A DNA stretch of 64,000 nt, taken from CAVRGQ01 sp963720785. GTDB lineage: Bacteria; Actinomycetota; Acidimicrobiia; IMCC26256; DASPTH01. This document shows, piece by piece, positions 17,324-26,576 of the stretch. The stretch lies in the NCBI GenBank assembly GCA_963720785.1, contig CAVRGQ010000004.1:496001-560000 (forward strand). Direction: 5' to 3'. The notes beneath the pieces were generated by a model. That model was not told the origin of the DNA. It did not search any database and saw only the letters and a program-made list of their open reading frames with translations. Made by a program: the position numbers and the translations under genes. Every line of letters starts with the position of its first letter. Position 1 is the stretch's first letter.

Positions 17324-18499
17324 ATGCACGGGGTGCCCGGGAGGTCGCGGACGGCCGCACTGCTCGCGGGGGTGGCGCTCGTCCTCCTCGGTCTGCCGAT
17401 GGGCGCGGCGGCCGAGCCGCCGAACGCCGCGGCAGTGCCCACGATCACGGTCACCCCCGACACCGGTCTGGTCAGCCGCCAGACCGTCACCGTCAGCGGG
17501 ACCGGGTTCACGCCCGGCTGGACCGTGGTGGTCACCCAGTGCCCGGCCGGCGGATCCGGCACCACTGCATGTTCGGGCACCGTGGCGGAGCCCACGACGG
17601 ACGGCAGCGGTGCGTTCACCACCACGTTCACGGTGTCCCGCGGCGCGACGGAGGACGGTTTCCCCCCGACGCCCACGATCGACTGCGGCGCCGCTCCCGG
17701 CACCTGCGCGATCTTTGCGCACATCCCCGAGACGGGTGACGTCGCGGTGGCGCCGATCTCGTTCGTGGCGAACGCACCGATCCCCACTCCGTCGGTCACC
17801 GTCACCCCGCAGTTCGACCTACCCAACCTGGCGAACGTGCAGGTCGACGCGTCGGGGTTCGTGCCGTTCGAGCGCGTCACGATCTCGCAGTGCCCAGCAG
17901 GGTCCGCGTTCTGCGCATCGCACTACTCGGGCGAAGGTGGGTTCACGGCGGGCGACGGCAACGGCGAGGTCCACGCGACCTTCACCGTCCACCGCGAGGT
18001 CACCAGCGGGTTCCCCGTCGTCACCACCAACTGCTCGTCGGCGGTGGGGGCGTGCGTGCTCCGCGTGTTCGCCGATGCCGAGCAGCTCTCGTCCACCGAC
18101 GTGCCGATCGGCGTCGACCCGCTCGCCGAGGCACCCCTTGGGAGGCTCACCGTGTCGCCGCCCGCGCCGTGGTTCGACGGCCAGGTGGTCGCGTTGTCGG
18201 GCTCGGGCTACGACCTCTACGAACCGCTGGCGGTGGCGGAGTGCACCGCCCAGGGCACCTTCGACGGCTCCGAGTGCTCGCGCTCGCTGTTCACACCCGT
18301 GCTGGCGGACATCGACGGTAACTTCACCGTTCCGTTCACCATCATGCGCAGTTTCGAGTCGCAGGATCGGACGATCGACTGCGCGACGGTCGAGGGTGGC
18401 TGCGTGATCTTCGTCGCGGGTCGATTCGACTACCCGAACCGCCGCGCGACGATCCCCATCGTGTTCGCACCTGCAGTTCGTCCGGCGTTCACCGGCTGA
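17324..18499 (+). CDS. secreted protein with three neocarzinostatin-like domains, ends at PAFTG
   Basis: 391 residues: signal peptide to about residue 30, then three domains matching domains 4-6 of the upstream protein in order, with DNA near-identity at the start of the first domain and at the end of the last. The protein stops exactly at APAVRPAFTG, the position of the sorting motif in its paralogue, with no membrane helix after it. It is therefore either freely secreted or truncated. The ATG at 17324 has a GAGACGAGG-type site upstream. Both genes probably arose by tandem duplication. Confidence 0.78.
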   Translation: MHGVPGRSRTAALLAGVALVLLGLPMGAAAEPPNAAAVPTITVTPDTGLVSRQTVTVSGTGFTPGWTVVVTQCPAGGSGTTACSGTVAEPTTDGSGAFTTTFTVSRGATEDGFPPTPTIDCGAAPGTCAIFAHIPETGDVAVAPISFVANAPIPTPSVTVTPQFDLPNLANVQVDASGFVPFERVTISQCPAGSAFCASHYSGEGGFTAGDGNGEVHATFTVHREVTSGFPVVTTNCSSAVGACVLRVFADAEQLSSTDVPIGVDPLAEAPLGRLTVSPPAPWFDGQVVALSGSGYDLYEPLAVAECTAQGTFDGSECSRSLFTPVLADIDGNFTVPFTIMRSFESQDRTIDCATVEGGCVIFVAGRFDYPNRRATIPIVFAPAVRPAFTG

Positions 18500-18539
18500 G
18501 CGGTTCGGCGTCGCGTGTCACCGGTGGAGCGGAGCTGAC

Positions 18540-19673
18540 CTACGCCTTCGGGGCGGGCGCCGGGATCATCCGCGGCGCCTCCACCGCGAACTCCGGCCAG
18601 CGCTTGCGCGACTTGATCGCGAGCTTGTGCATCAGCGCGATCGCGCCGGGGTCGTCGTCGCCGGGACGGGTCTCGATCCAGCCGTCGCGGATCATCGCGT
18701 CCATCAGCTCGCGCCCCGCGTCGGTGCGCACGATCGTGAGCGTCCAGTCGTTGAACGCACCGATACCACCGGTGGAGATGTCGGCGTGCTCGGCCGCGAA
18801 GTCGGGGCACATCTTGCAGCCCTCACGCGTCCAGGCGTGGCACTCCTTCAGCGGGATCTCGTGATAGTCGCCGTTGTTCATCCAGATCTGGAAGACGCCC
18901 TTGATGTTCATCTTCTTCATCTCGGACTTCTTCAGGCCGTACTTCGCCTCGAACAGCTCCTCGAAGATCGCGTCGTCGAAGGTCTTCGAGCACAGCAGGC
19001 CGATGTTCAGCGACAGTCGCCGCGCGACCTTGCCCGCCTTGCGCTGCTTCATGACCGGCGGAACCGACGACTGGCAGCTCATGCCCACCAGCGCGATGCG
19101 CTCGGCGCCGCTCTCGATCGCGTCCGGGTAGGCCATCGTGTTGGCCGAGTAGGTGTAGCGGCTGCCGGCCGACGCGATGACGTCCTCCCGCGTGCGGGCC
19201 ACACCGGGGATGGCCTTCCACGTGGTGCCGTCGCCCTCGAGGTAGCTGACGAGCGCGGCGTCGATGATGTCGTGCTCCAGCGCGTACACGAGCAGCGCGG
19301 ACACGAGGCCGCCGTCCTGGCCGACCTCGTGGAGGATCGGATCCGCGGCACGGGCGAGGACGATGTCCTTGTACTGCCCCGACGGCTCCTCCTCGGTGCG
19401 GGCGCGCCCGAACATGAACTCGTCGATCTCGGGTTCCCAGGTGCGGAAGCGCGGGCAGGCCCGGGTGCACGACGTGCAGCCCTTCTCGCCGTGGCTGCAG
19501 TTGTCGGGGGCGTAGCCCTCTTCGAGGTGGAAGGGCTTGTAGATGCCCGAGTCGTCGCGGTACCCCAGCACGTCGTGCGGGCACGCGATGACACACCCCG
19601 CACACCCGGTGCAGAGGCCCGAGGTCACGACCTCGGAGTACAGGTGACTCCACTGGAACTTCTCCGGCGCCAT
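18540..19673 (-). CDS. F420 hydrogenase/dehydrogenase beta-subunit family protein
   Basis: A 377-residue FrhB/FdhB-type iron-sulfur flavoprotein. Two ferredoxin-like cysteine clusters are at CTGCAGCVIACP (residues 21-32) and CSHGEKGCTSCTRACP (59-74). The FrhB N domain has EVGQDGGLVSALLVYALE near 120 and ASAGSRYTYSA near 170. The C domain has GMSCQSS, LGLLCSK-like NIGLLCSK and CKMCPDF (about residues 310-316). Members pass electrons between FAD/Fe-S and F420 or ferredoxin. Without the partner hydrogenase, the acceptor is unknown. It is divergent from metF by about 100 bases. Confidence 0.85.
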   Translation of the reverse strand: MAPEKFQWSHLYSEVVTSGLCTGCAGCVIACPHDVLGYRDDSGIYKPFHLEEGYAPDNCSHGEKGCTSCTRACPRFRTWEPEIDEFMFGRARTEEEPSGQYKDIVLARAADPILHEVGQDGGLVSALLVYALEHDIIDAALVSYLEGDGTTWKAIPGVARTREDVIASAGSRYTYSANTMAYPDAIESGAERIALVGMSCQSSVPPVMKQRKAGKVARRLSLNIGLLCSKTFDDAIFEELFEAKYGLKKSEMKKMNIKGVFQIWMNNGDYHEIPLKECHAWTREGCKMCPDFAAEHADISTGGIGAFNDWTLTIVRTDAGRELMDAMIRDGWIETRPGDDDPGAIALMHKLAIKSRKRWPEFAVEAPRMIPAPAPKA

Positions 19674-19776
19674 GCCGGCGAGTCTGTCACAGGGGACGTC
19701 GCTCTCCCCACTGTCAGACCTTTCCCCTGGTCGCACTGTCGGACCAAGGCTGCGGCGGGCGCGTACCCTTCCCGCA

Positions 19777-20637
19777 GTGAAGATCAGCGAGATCCTCAGT
19801 CGTGGACCGAGCTTCTCCTTCGAATTCGGGCCGCCGCGCACCGAAGCGATGGAGGAGACGCTCGCGCGCACGCTCGTCGAGCTCGAACCGCTCGGGCCGT
19901 CGTACGTGTCGGTCACCTACGGCGCGGGCGGGTCCACCCGCGAGCGCACCCACGACCTGGTCGTGGAGATCCTGCGCGACACGTCGATGACGCCGATGGC
20001 GCACCTCACCTGCGCGTGCCACTCGCGGGCCGAGCTGGTGGAGATCGTCGAGCGGTACGCCGGCGCCGGCATCGAGAACATCCTCGCGTTGGGCGGCGAC
20101 CCGCCCCGCGACCTCGACCTCCCGCCCGGCGAGCTCACCTACGCGGTGGAGCTCGTGCGCCTGATCCGCGAGGTCGGCGACTTCTGCGTGGGCGTGGCCG
20201 CGCACCCGGAGCCGCACCCGCGATCGCCGTCGCGCGCCGCGGATCGGCTCCACACCGCGGAGAAGCTCGCGGAGGCCGACTTCGCGATCACGCAGTTCTT
20301 CTTCGACGCCGAGCACTACTTCGATCTCGTCGAGTCGTTGCGTGGCCACGGGGTCGACAAGCCGGTGATCCCGGGCATCATGCCGGTCACCAGCCTCACG
20401 TCGATCAAGCGGATGTCGGAGCTGCAGGGCTCGGAGTTCCCCGGCTGGCTCGCGGCGAAGCTCGAGGCCGTGGGCGACGACCCCGATGCTGTGCGCCGCG
20501 TCGGCATCGAGGAGGCCACGAAGCTCTGCCGGGTGCTGCTCGACGGCGGCGCGCCGGGGCTGCACTTCTACACGATGAACCGGTCGGGCGCGACCCGCGA
20601 GATCTACGAGCAGCTCGGCCTGGTCGCCGGCGACTGA
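19777..20637 (+). CDS. metF: methylenetetrahydrofolate reductase
   Basis: MetF reduces 5,10-methylene-THF to 5-methyl-THF for methionine synthesis. The 286-residue TIM-barrel protein has SFEFGPPRTEAMEETL with the catalytic Glu near residue 15, YVSVTYGAGGSTRERT near 45, the folate segment HLTCACHSR, ALGGDPPRD near 108, and DFAITQFFFDAEHYF. The GTG at 19777 fits the conserved KISEIL N-terminus. The upstream extension to 19672 has no similarity. The neighbouring FrhB-like gene may supply reductant, but that is only proximity. Confidence 0.92.
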   Translation: MKISEILSRGPSFSFEFGPPRTEAMEETLARTLVELEPLGPSYVSVTYGAGGSTRERTHDLVVEILRDTSMTPMAHLTCACHSRAELVEIVERYAGAGIENILALGGDPPRDLDLPPGELTYAVELVRLIREVGDFCVGVAAHPEPHPRSPSRAADRLHTAEKLAEADFAITQFFFDAEHYFDLVESLRGHGVDKPVIPGIMPVTSLTSIKRMSELQGSEFPGWLAAKLEAVGDDPDAVRRVGIEEATKLCRVLLDGGAPGLHFYTMNRSGATREIYEQLGLVAGD

Positions 20638-20647
20638 GCCGGGCACC

Positions 20648-21070
20648 GTGAGACGGGCGGCATTCGTCGCGCTCATCGCGGTGATCACGGTCGCGACGGC
20701 GCTCGGCGCGACGCTCACCATCCGCGACCGCGACGCGAAGACGAAGTCGTGGGCCGCGTTCTGCAACGAGGCGTACCTGATCGCGCAGGAGAACCGCACG
20801 CGGCTCCCCGACGGCACCGACGCCGCGCGCGACCAGTCGCTCGCACAGGTGGAGCGGCTGGCGGCGCGCTCGCCGTCGGACACGGTGGCCACCGAGTTGC
20901 GCACCGCGGCGCCGGTGCTCGCCCGTCCCTATTCGACGGGGCCGCTCACCCTCACGTCGGAGTTGCTCGCGGCGACGACCCGCAGCGACTCCGCGCTCGT
21001 GGAGCACTGCGAGGTGGGCCGCGCCGTGTTCGACCCCGGCAACCTGCAGAACCGCCCCGCCGCGAACTGA
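20648..21070 (+). CDS. small membrane-anchored or secreted hypothetical protein
   Basis: 140 residues starting GTG at 20648, 10 bases after metF. A basic start and hydrophobic segment (AAFVALIAVITVATALGATL) suggest a signal anchor. The rest is soluble, with two cysteines (WAAFCNEAYLIAQENRTRL and VEHCEVGRAVFD) that could form a disulfide outside the cell. I do not recognise the family. Likely cotranscribed with metF. Confidence 0.65.
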   Translation: MRRAAFVALIAVITVATALGATLTIRDRDAKTKSWAAFCNEAYLIAQENRTRLPDGTDAARDQSLAQVERLAARSPSDTVATELRTAAPVLARPYSTGPLTLTSELLAATTRSDSALVEHCEVGRAVFDPGNLQNRPAAN

Positions 21071-21084
21071 CCGGAAATTGCAGC

Positions 21085-21119
21085 CGGCCGGCCACCCGTT
21101 GAGGGCGACCGGCCGGCCG
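21085..21119 (+). terminator. GC-only hairpin after the metF operon
   Basis: CGGCCGGCC (21085-21093) and GGCCGGCCG (21111-21119) form a 9-bp stem around a 17-base loop, just after the stop of the small membrane protein. There is no T-run. It also marks the point where the truncated MFS gene begins. Confidence 0.5.
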
Positions 21120-21137
21120 ACGAGGGGCCTGCTGACC

Positions 21138-22574
21138 ATGGGGGCCGTCTATGGCGTCGCCGCGGGCCTGACCGTGGCGCAGACGACGGTGATGCTCGCC
21201 CTGGCGCTGCTGATGGGCGTGGTCGCGCTGATCCCGATCGGGCGGCTGTCCGACCGGCTCGACCGTCGGGTCATCATCGCCGTGTCGACCGCCGTCGCCG
21301 CGGTTGCGGCGGCCGCGGCCGCTCTGGTCGATGTCCCCGGGCTCGCCGCCGTGCTGATCGCGCTGGTCGCGGTGCACGGAGCGTGCTCGTTCCCGCAGTA
21401 CTCACTCGCGCTCGGCGCACCTCCACGATCGGCTCGATGACGAAGAGCGCGCCGGTGCCAGTGGCTCGATCGTCATGGCCCAGGGAGCGGCGGCGGCCGC
21501 TGGCCCGCTGCTCGCGTCCTTGACATTGGCGCTCGGACCGCCGGCCGCCTTCCTCTGGTTCCTCGCGGGCGTGTACGCCGTCGTGTCGGTCTACGCCCTC
21601 CACCGCATCAGCAGTTGGGCGTCGGTCGAGGTGCAGAGCATCTACGAGCCCATGCCCACCAGCACCACGCCGGTCATCGCCGAGGTGACTCCCGACGAGC
21701 CCGCCGAAGGACTCCTCCGCGAGACCGGCGAGCTGGAGGTCGAGGGCGGCGAGCTGCACTTCTGTCCGCGCCGGAGTCCGCGGCGCACCGATCGTGATCA
21801 TGCACGATCTCGCGTCGTCGAGCGCAGTCTGGGAACGCCAGACCGTGGCCCTCGCGTGCCTGCACCACGTCGTGGTCGCCTACGACCTGCGCGGGCACGG
21901 CGGGTCGAGCTGGGCGAGCGAGTACCCCGTCGGCCGACACGTTTCGGACTGTCGGGCCCTGATCGAGCAGGTCGCGGGAGGGCCCTCGCACCTCGTCGGG
22001 CACGGCTGGAGCGCCGGTCTCGCTGCGCTCGTCGCGCGCCACCATCCCGATCTGGTGCGGAGCCTCACGTTGGTCTCACCCGTCGACGAGCTCGCACCGC
22101 TCGGGGTCGTGCGGCGGTCGATGGTCCGCCTCCACCAGGCCGTCGAGTACACCGCGTGGCGGGCGAGAGGGAGAGCGAGGCTCGCCCGACGGCTCGCCAC
22201 CAGGGTCTACGACCCCGACCGGCATCCCGACGGCCATGCGCTGCTCGAAGCGGACGCCCGGCGGGCGGATCCGCGCGCTGCGTGCTCGCGCCGCGCCGGG
22301 CGCTGACGATCAGTGTTCCCCCGGCTCCGGTCGGGCTCGCGTGCCCCTGCTCGTCGTCGTCGGTGGCAACACCTCGGGCGCGCATCCCGACGTGTTGCAC
22401 GCGCTGGCTGACGGATTCGGCCCCGACCGGGTGCAGATCGTCGAGGGGGCCGGGCACTTCGTGAACCTCGACGCCCCCGCAGTGCTGGAGGCCGCGATCA
22501 TCGATCACGTGGAGCGCGTCGACAACGACGCCCCGAGTGACATCTGGCTCCCCGTCGTGGCCGAACAAGTCTAA
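21138..22574 (+). pseudogene. MFS C-terminal half joined to alpha/beta hydrolase, frameshifted
   Basis: The first part (21138 to about 21700) encodes roughly six membrane helices with the MFS loop GRLSDRLDRR and resembles only the C-terminal half of a major facilitator. It continues across a frame change near 21418 into HDRLDDEERAGASGSIVMAQG and further helices. After a linker and a frame change near 21766 it reads VRAGVRGAPIVIMHDLASSSAVWE, an alpha/beta hydrolase with nucleophile elbow GHGWSAG and late catalytic-His motif VEGAGHFVNLDAP, ending at 22574. More frame changes lie at about 22250-22340. Read through, it would be a transporter-hydrolase fusion. The N-terminal transporter half is absent. 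Confidence 0.55.
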
Positions 22575-23456
22575 CGCTCGGGGGCGCTGGCGAGGAAGTC
22601 GGGGCGGGGCGGAAGCCCGCCGAACGGCTCGACGAGTTCGTTCTCGACGCTGTTGAACACGACGAAGACGTTGCAGCGGCCGTAGGGCGTGATGTTGCTG
22701 TTCGAACCGTGCATGGTGTTGCAGTCGAACAGCACCACCGACCCGGGCGGCCCGGCGATGGTGGCGATCCCGCCGGCCGCGGCCAGTTCCGCAAGCGACC
22801 CGTCGTCGGGCACGCCGTACTCCTGTGCCCGCAACGACTGGCGGAAGTGGTCGGCCGGCGTCTCGCCCACGCAGGGGACGAACGTGCGGTGTGATCCGGG
22901 GATCACCATCAAGCTGCCGTTGTCGGGCCGGTTCTCGGTGAGCGCGATCGACATGCTCAGGGCGCGCATCGCCGGCATCCCGTCCTCGAGGTGCCAGGTC
23001 TCGAAGTCGGAGTGCCAGTAGAAGTCGCGGCCCCGGAACCCCGGCTTGCGGTTGACCCGGCTCTGGTGGACGTACACGTCGGAGCCGAGGATCTGACGGG
23101 CCATGCCGAGTAGGCGCTCGTCGGAGAAGAGCTCCGCGAAGCGCGCGGCTCACCCTGTGCACTGCGAACACGGATCGCACCTCGTCGCCCGCCGGCTCGC
23201 GGATCGCGCCGTCCGACCGAGCACAGCCGGATCGTGCGCGAGCCGGGCGACCTCGGCGTTCAGCTTCGCCACCTCGTCGGCGGTGATCAATGCGTCGAAC
23301 GCGAGGTAGCCCTCTGCGTTCGTAGCGGGCGACCGTCGGCACCGTCGAGCGGGCCGTCACCACGACCCCACACGACGGGCTCGTGGCGGCGCCACCGGCT
23401 GCGGGGTGGAGTCGACGCCGAGATCGGTACGCCACCGGTTCGGCCGTCCTCGACAT
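22571..23456 (-). pseudogene. ectD: ectoine hydroxylase EctD, frameshifted
   Basis: EctD is an Fe(II)/2-oxoglutarate dioxygenase making 5-hydroxyectoine. The intact 3' part (from about 23104) contains the iron ligands HxD in YWHSDFETWH and the later His in CNTMHGSNSN, the substrate loop around VNRKPGFRGRDFYWH, and GSLMVIPGSHR. The first third is split over three frames: VVWGRGDGPLDG, AFDALITADEVAKLNAEVARL and GDEVRSVFAVHR. Corrected length is about 295 residues, as expected. The ATG at 23456 overlaps the ectC stop (TGATG). The frame changes look like sequencing indels. Confidence 0.85.
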
Positions 23457-23848
23457 CACCGCTGCTCCTGGGGGATCGGGTAGCTGCCGTCGGCCTGGTG
23501 GACCTCGTCGCCGGTGCAGGGCGGGTTGAACACGCACACGACGCGCAGGTCGGTCCGGGTCGGAGCACGTGCCGTTCGTGGGCGTCGAGGAGATACATCG
23601 TGCCGGGCGCGATGTCGAAGCGCGCGCCCGAGTCGAGATCCTCGAGCTCGCCGTGGCCCTCCACGCAGTACACCGCCTCGACGTGATGCCGGTACCACAT
23701 CCGGGTCTCGGTGCCGGCGTAGACCACGGTGTCGTGGAGCGAGAAGCCCACTCCGTCGCCGGCGAGCACGAAGCGACGGCTGCGCCACGTGTCGGCGACC
23801 ACGTCGCGCTCGGTGCCGTCGAGCTCGCCGAGGCGTCCGGACGATCAT
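23456..23848 (-). pseudogene. ectC: L-ectoine synthase EctC, two frameshifts
   Basis: EctC cyclises N-gamma-acetyl-diaminobutyrate to ectoine. This is a small cupin of about 130 residues. MIVRT starts at 23848. One frame change near 23838 restores LGELDGTERDVVADTWRSRRFVLA. The central MWYRHHVEAVYCVEGHGELED and APGTMYLLDAHERH carry the cupin metal and substrate residues. A second change near 23560 restores VVCVFNPPCTGDEVHQADGSYP. The stop lies at 23456-23458. Its start overlaps the presumed ectB stop and its stop overlaps the ectD start. Confidence 0.85.
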
Positions 23849-25132
23849 ACGGACACCGCCGTGTCCCGCCGAGAGGTCCGACGTCACTTCCGCGATCGCC
23901 TCACCGAGGAGCGCGATGCCGAGCTCGAGATCGTGACGGGAGGTGTTCAGAGGCGGGAGGAGCTTGACCACCTGGTCGTCGGGCCCGGCGGTCTCGACCA
24001 GCAGGCGGCGGTCGAACGCCGCTCGCGCCGCCCGCCGCGCGGTCTCGCCGTCGGCGAGCTCGAGGCCCCACGCGAGGCCGCGACCCCGGACGTCGACGAC
24101 CGGCGTCGTGCGTGGACGCGATCGCCTGCAGCTCCGACTCCACGTACGCGCCGTGAGCCGCGACGCGCTGTGCGAGCTGGTCGTCGCACCAGTACTTGCG
24201 CAACGCGGCGGTCGCCGTGACGAAGGCCGCGTTGTTCCCCCGGAAGGTCCCGTTGTGCTGCCCGGGCTCCCACTGGTCGAGGTCGGGGCGCAACAGGGTG
24301 AGTGCGAGGGGCAACCCGGAGCCGCTCAGCGACTTCGACAGCGTGATGATGTCGGGCGTGATCCCGGCGGCCTCGAAGCTGAAGAACGGCCCGGTGCGAC
24401 CGCAGCCGATCTGCACGTCGTCGACGATGAGCAGGATGCCGTGATCGCGGCACATCTGCGGCGAGATCGCGCAGCCACTGGATGCTGGCCACGTTGACTG
24501 CCGCCCTCACCCTGCACGGTCTCGACGATGACCGCCGCCGGCAGGTCGAGGCCGCTCGATCCGTCGAGGAGCATCCGCTCGACCAGCGCGATGCTGCGAC
24601 GCTCGTCGGCACGTAGTTGCAGTACGGCAGCACGTGGCGAGGACGGAGCGGGAGGCCGGCGCCTGCGCGCTTCTCGAGGTGGCGCCGGTGAGCGCGAGCG
24701 AGCCGAGGGTCATGCCGTGGAAGCGCGTTGGTGAAGCTGACGACGTCGGGACGTCCGGTGGCGAGGCGGGCGAGCTTGATCGCCGCTTCCACGGCGTTGG
24801 TTCCGGTCGGGGCCGGTGAACATGACGCGGTACTCGAGGCCCCGTGGCTCGAGGACCAGGTCGTCGGAGCGTGGTGAGGAAGTCCTCTTTCGCGCCGCGT
24901 GTACATGTCGAGGCTGTGGAGCACGCCACCTCGCTCGCAGGTAGGAGAGGGCGCCGCCATGAGGTCGGGGTCGTTGTGCCCGTAGTTCAAGAGCGCCCGC
25001 ACCGGCGAAGAAGTCGAGGTAGCGCTGGTCGTCGACGTCGAACAGGTGGCTTCCCCGCGCCCGGTCGAAGACCACGGGCCAGGATCGGCAATAGCTCCGG
25101 ACTTCGGACTCGATCTCTTCGAAGACGTTCAC
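23845..25132 (-). pseudogene. ectB: diaminobutyrate-2-oxoglutarate transaminase EctB, many frameshifts
   Basis: EctB is the PLP aminotransferase that makes L-2,4-diaminobutyrate from aspartate semialdehyde. Family sequence runs in order through alternating frames: VNVFEEIESEVRSYCRSWP, LNYGHNDPDLM, HSLDMYTR, a PTGTNAVEAAIKLAR block, then a long clean stretch LLIVDDVQIGCGRTGPFFSFE ending in the PLP lysine segment LSKSLSGSGLPLAL, and a C-terminus VKLLPPLNTSRHDLE. At least eight one-base changes are needed. If corrected it is about 429 residues, normal for EctB. The GTG start at 25132 overlaps the ectA stop, and the restored stop overlaps the ectC ATG. Confidence 0.82.
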
Positions 25133-25705
25133 GCGTTGCTCACCTTCCGTGTTCGGGAGTAGAGGTCGTAGCGCGAGTGGGGAAACGGGCCGATCTCCAG
25201 CAGGATCTCGGCCTCGTGGCGTTCGGGGAAGTCGTCGGCGTCGAGGAACGGCCTTCGTGCGACGGGCGCCTCGTGCCGGGCCGCGAGACGTTCGAACATG
25301 CGCTGCGACGACGCGTGGTTCGAGGGGGTGACAGTCGCCTCCATCCACCGCGGTGGTTCGTCGCCGCCGACGAGGTGGTGGAGCATGGCCACGCCGAGGC
25401 CGCAGGCCGCGAGATGCCGGGGCGACGGCGACCTGCCACACGAACAGCCGATCCGGCGCTGTCCGGGCGGCGGTACCCGGTGACGAACCCCGCCGGCGCA
25501 CCGCCGCACCACGCCAGCACGCTGGTGGCTGCGAAGTCGCGGCACCACACGTGGTAGCTGTACGGCGAGTTCACGTCGAGGCCCCCGGCGTCGCCGGCCA
25601 GCCGCCACAGCGCGCGGCCGTCAGTGGGACGAGGGGTGCGGAGATCGAACACGGGAGCGGGACCCGCGCGGTTGCGGTCTCGGGGCGGGGGGCGGACGAT
25701 TCCAT
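25129..25705 (-). pseudogene. ectA: diaminobutyrate acetyltransferase EctA, frameshifted
   Basis: EctA is the GNAT acetyltransferase of ectoine synthesis. An upstream frame reads LRTPRPTDGRALWRLAG, LDVNSPYSYHVWCRDFAATSVLA and GAPAGFVTGY. After a change near 25430-25460 the second frame gives GLGVAMLHHLVG, EATVTPSNHASSQRMFERLA and a C-terminus ending at 25129. YSYHVWCRDF and TVTPSN are characteristic of EctA. The ATG at 25705 needs one more base change near 25653; a GTG at 25652 would avoid it but shorten the N-terminus. First gene of the ectABCD operon. Confidence 0.83.
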
Positions 25706-25730
25706 AGAGGGGCGCTGCTCAGCTCGAGCC

Positions 25731-25790
25731 CGCATGCGACCACCGTCTCTCGGGGGCGTCAACGCGGTCCGCCCGGAATCCGCATGCGGA
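25731..25790. promoter_or_regulatory. paired CGCATGCG palindromes upstream of ectA
   Basis: The 8-bp palindrome CGCATGCG occurs at 25731-25738 and at 25781-25788, exactly 50 bp apart. The second copy is extended to a 12-bp palindrome TCCGCATGCGGA (25779-25790). Both sit within 90 bases of the ectA start, where an operator for osmotic control would be. The regulator is not known. Confidence 0.4.
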
Positions 25791-25997
25791 ATCGCCAGGT
25801 ACGCGGCGCGGTTCGAAAGTACTCAGGCCGGCGTGACCGAACACTTGCGAGATGGTTGTGATCGTGTGACGAAGGCGTCCGGTTTCCGACGAATGCCGTT
25901 GAACCGTCTCGACCCGATGTCCGCACCTCCCGGCCCGCGGCGTACCGGCGCGCCTCGGGGTCAGAACACAGGCAGGGCAGGATAAGATCGGTGGGAC

Positions 25998-26085
25998 TGG
26001 CGGAGGGACTGGGATTTGAACCCAGGGTGACTTGCGCCACAATGGTTTTCGAGACCATCCGATTCGGCCGCTCTCGCATCCCTCC
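25998..26085 (-). tRNA. tRNA-Ser (anticodon CGA)
   Basis: The reverse strand folds as a class II tRNA: 7-bp acceptor stem GGAGGGA/TCCCTCC, D arm, anticodon arm ATGGT-CTCGAAA-ACCAT with anticodon CGA (reads UCG), a long variable arm of the serine type, and T arm with GGGTTCAAATCC. The 3' CCA is encoded (25998-26000). The overlapping peptide-like ORFs in this span are artefacts. Confidence 0.95.
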
Positions 26086-26125
26086 GGGAAGGCGACAGTG
26101 TATGTCGCTCGGTCAGCTGCCCTCT

Positions 26126-26560
26126 TCAACGGCGATGCGAGAAGAACTCCGTGAGCAGGGCGGCGGACGCCTCGGCGTCGATGCCGTCGACCACGTGCAC
26201 CGAGTGGTTGAGCCGGGGGTCGGCGCCGAACGAGTAGAGGCTGCCCATGGCCCCCGCCTTCGGGTCGGTGGCGCCGAACACCACCTCGGGCACCCGCGCC
26301 GCGAGGGTCGCGCCGGCGCACATCGGGCAGGGCTCCAACGTGACCACGAGCACGCAGTCGTCGAGGCGCCAGGTGCCGAGCGCCTCCGCCGCGTCGCGCA
26401 GCGCCAGCACCTCGGCGTGCGCCGTGGGGTCGTTGCGCAACTCGCGCTCGTTGTGGCGACGCGCGATCACCTCACCGGTGTCGCGTCGGGCGACGACCGC
26501 GCCGATCGGCACGTCGTCGTGCACGAGCGCGGCGCTCGCTTCCTCCAAGGCGACCCGCAT
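26126..26560 (-). CDS. tadA: tRNA-specific adenosine deaminase TadA
   Basis: TadA converts A34 to inosine in tRNA-Arg(ACG). The 144-residue protein has VPIGAVV near residue 18, the zinc/proton-shuttle motif TAHAEVLAL near 50, and PCPMCAGA near 80, followed by FGATDPKAGAMGSLYSF. The ATG at 26560 matches the usual start MRVALEEA. A TTG at 26587 inside the upstream ligase gene is an alternative. It follows the acyl-CoA ligase gene closely on the same strand. Confidence 0.9.
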   Translation of the reverse strand: MRVALEEASAALVHDDVPIGAVVARRDTGEVIARRHNERELRNDPTAHAEVLALRDAAEALGTWRLDDCVLVVTLEPCPMCAGATLAARVPEVVFGATDPKAGAMGSLYSFGADPRLNHSVHVVDGIDAEASAALLTEFFSHRR

Positions 26561-26576
26561 CAGCGCGTCGCGTTCC

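Noticed and set aside
22571..25705. Natural pseudogenisation of the ectoine operon
   Set aside because: Dozens of one-base changes with motifs and start/stop overlaps intact fit sequence error better than decay; not fully excluded without reads.
25991..26321. Forward and reverse ORFs across the tRNA-Ser gene (FEPRVTCATMVFETI-like)
   Set aside because: These are well-known false translations of tRNA sequence.
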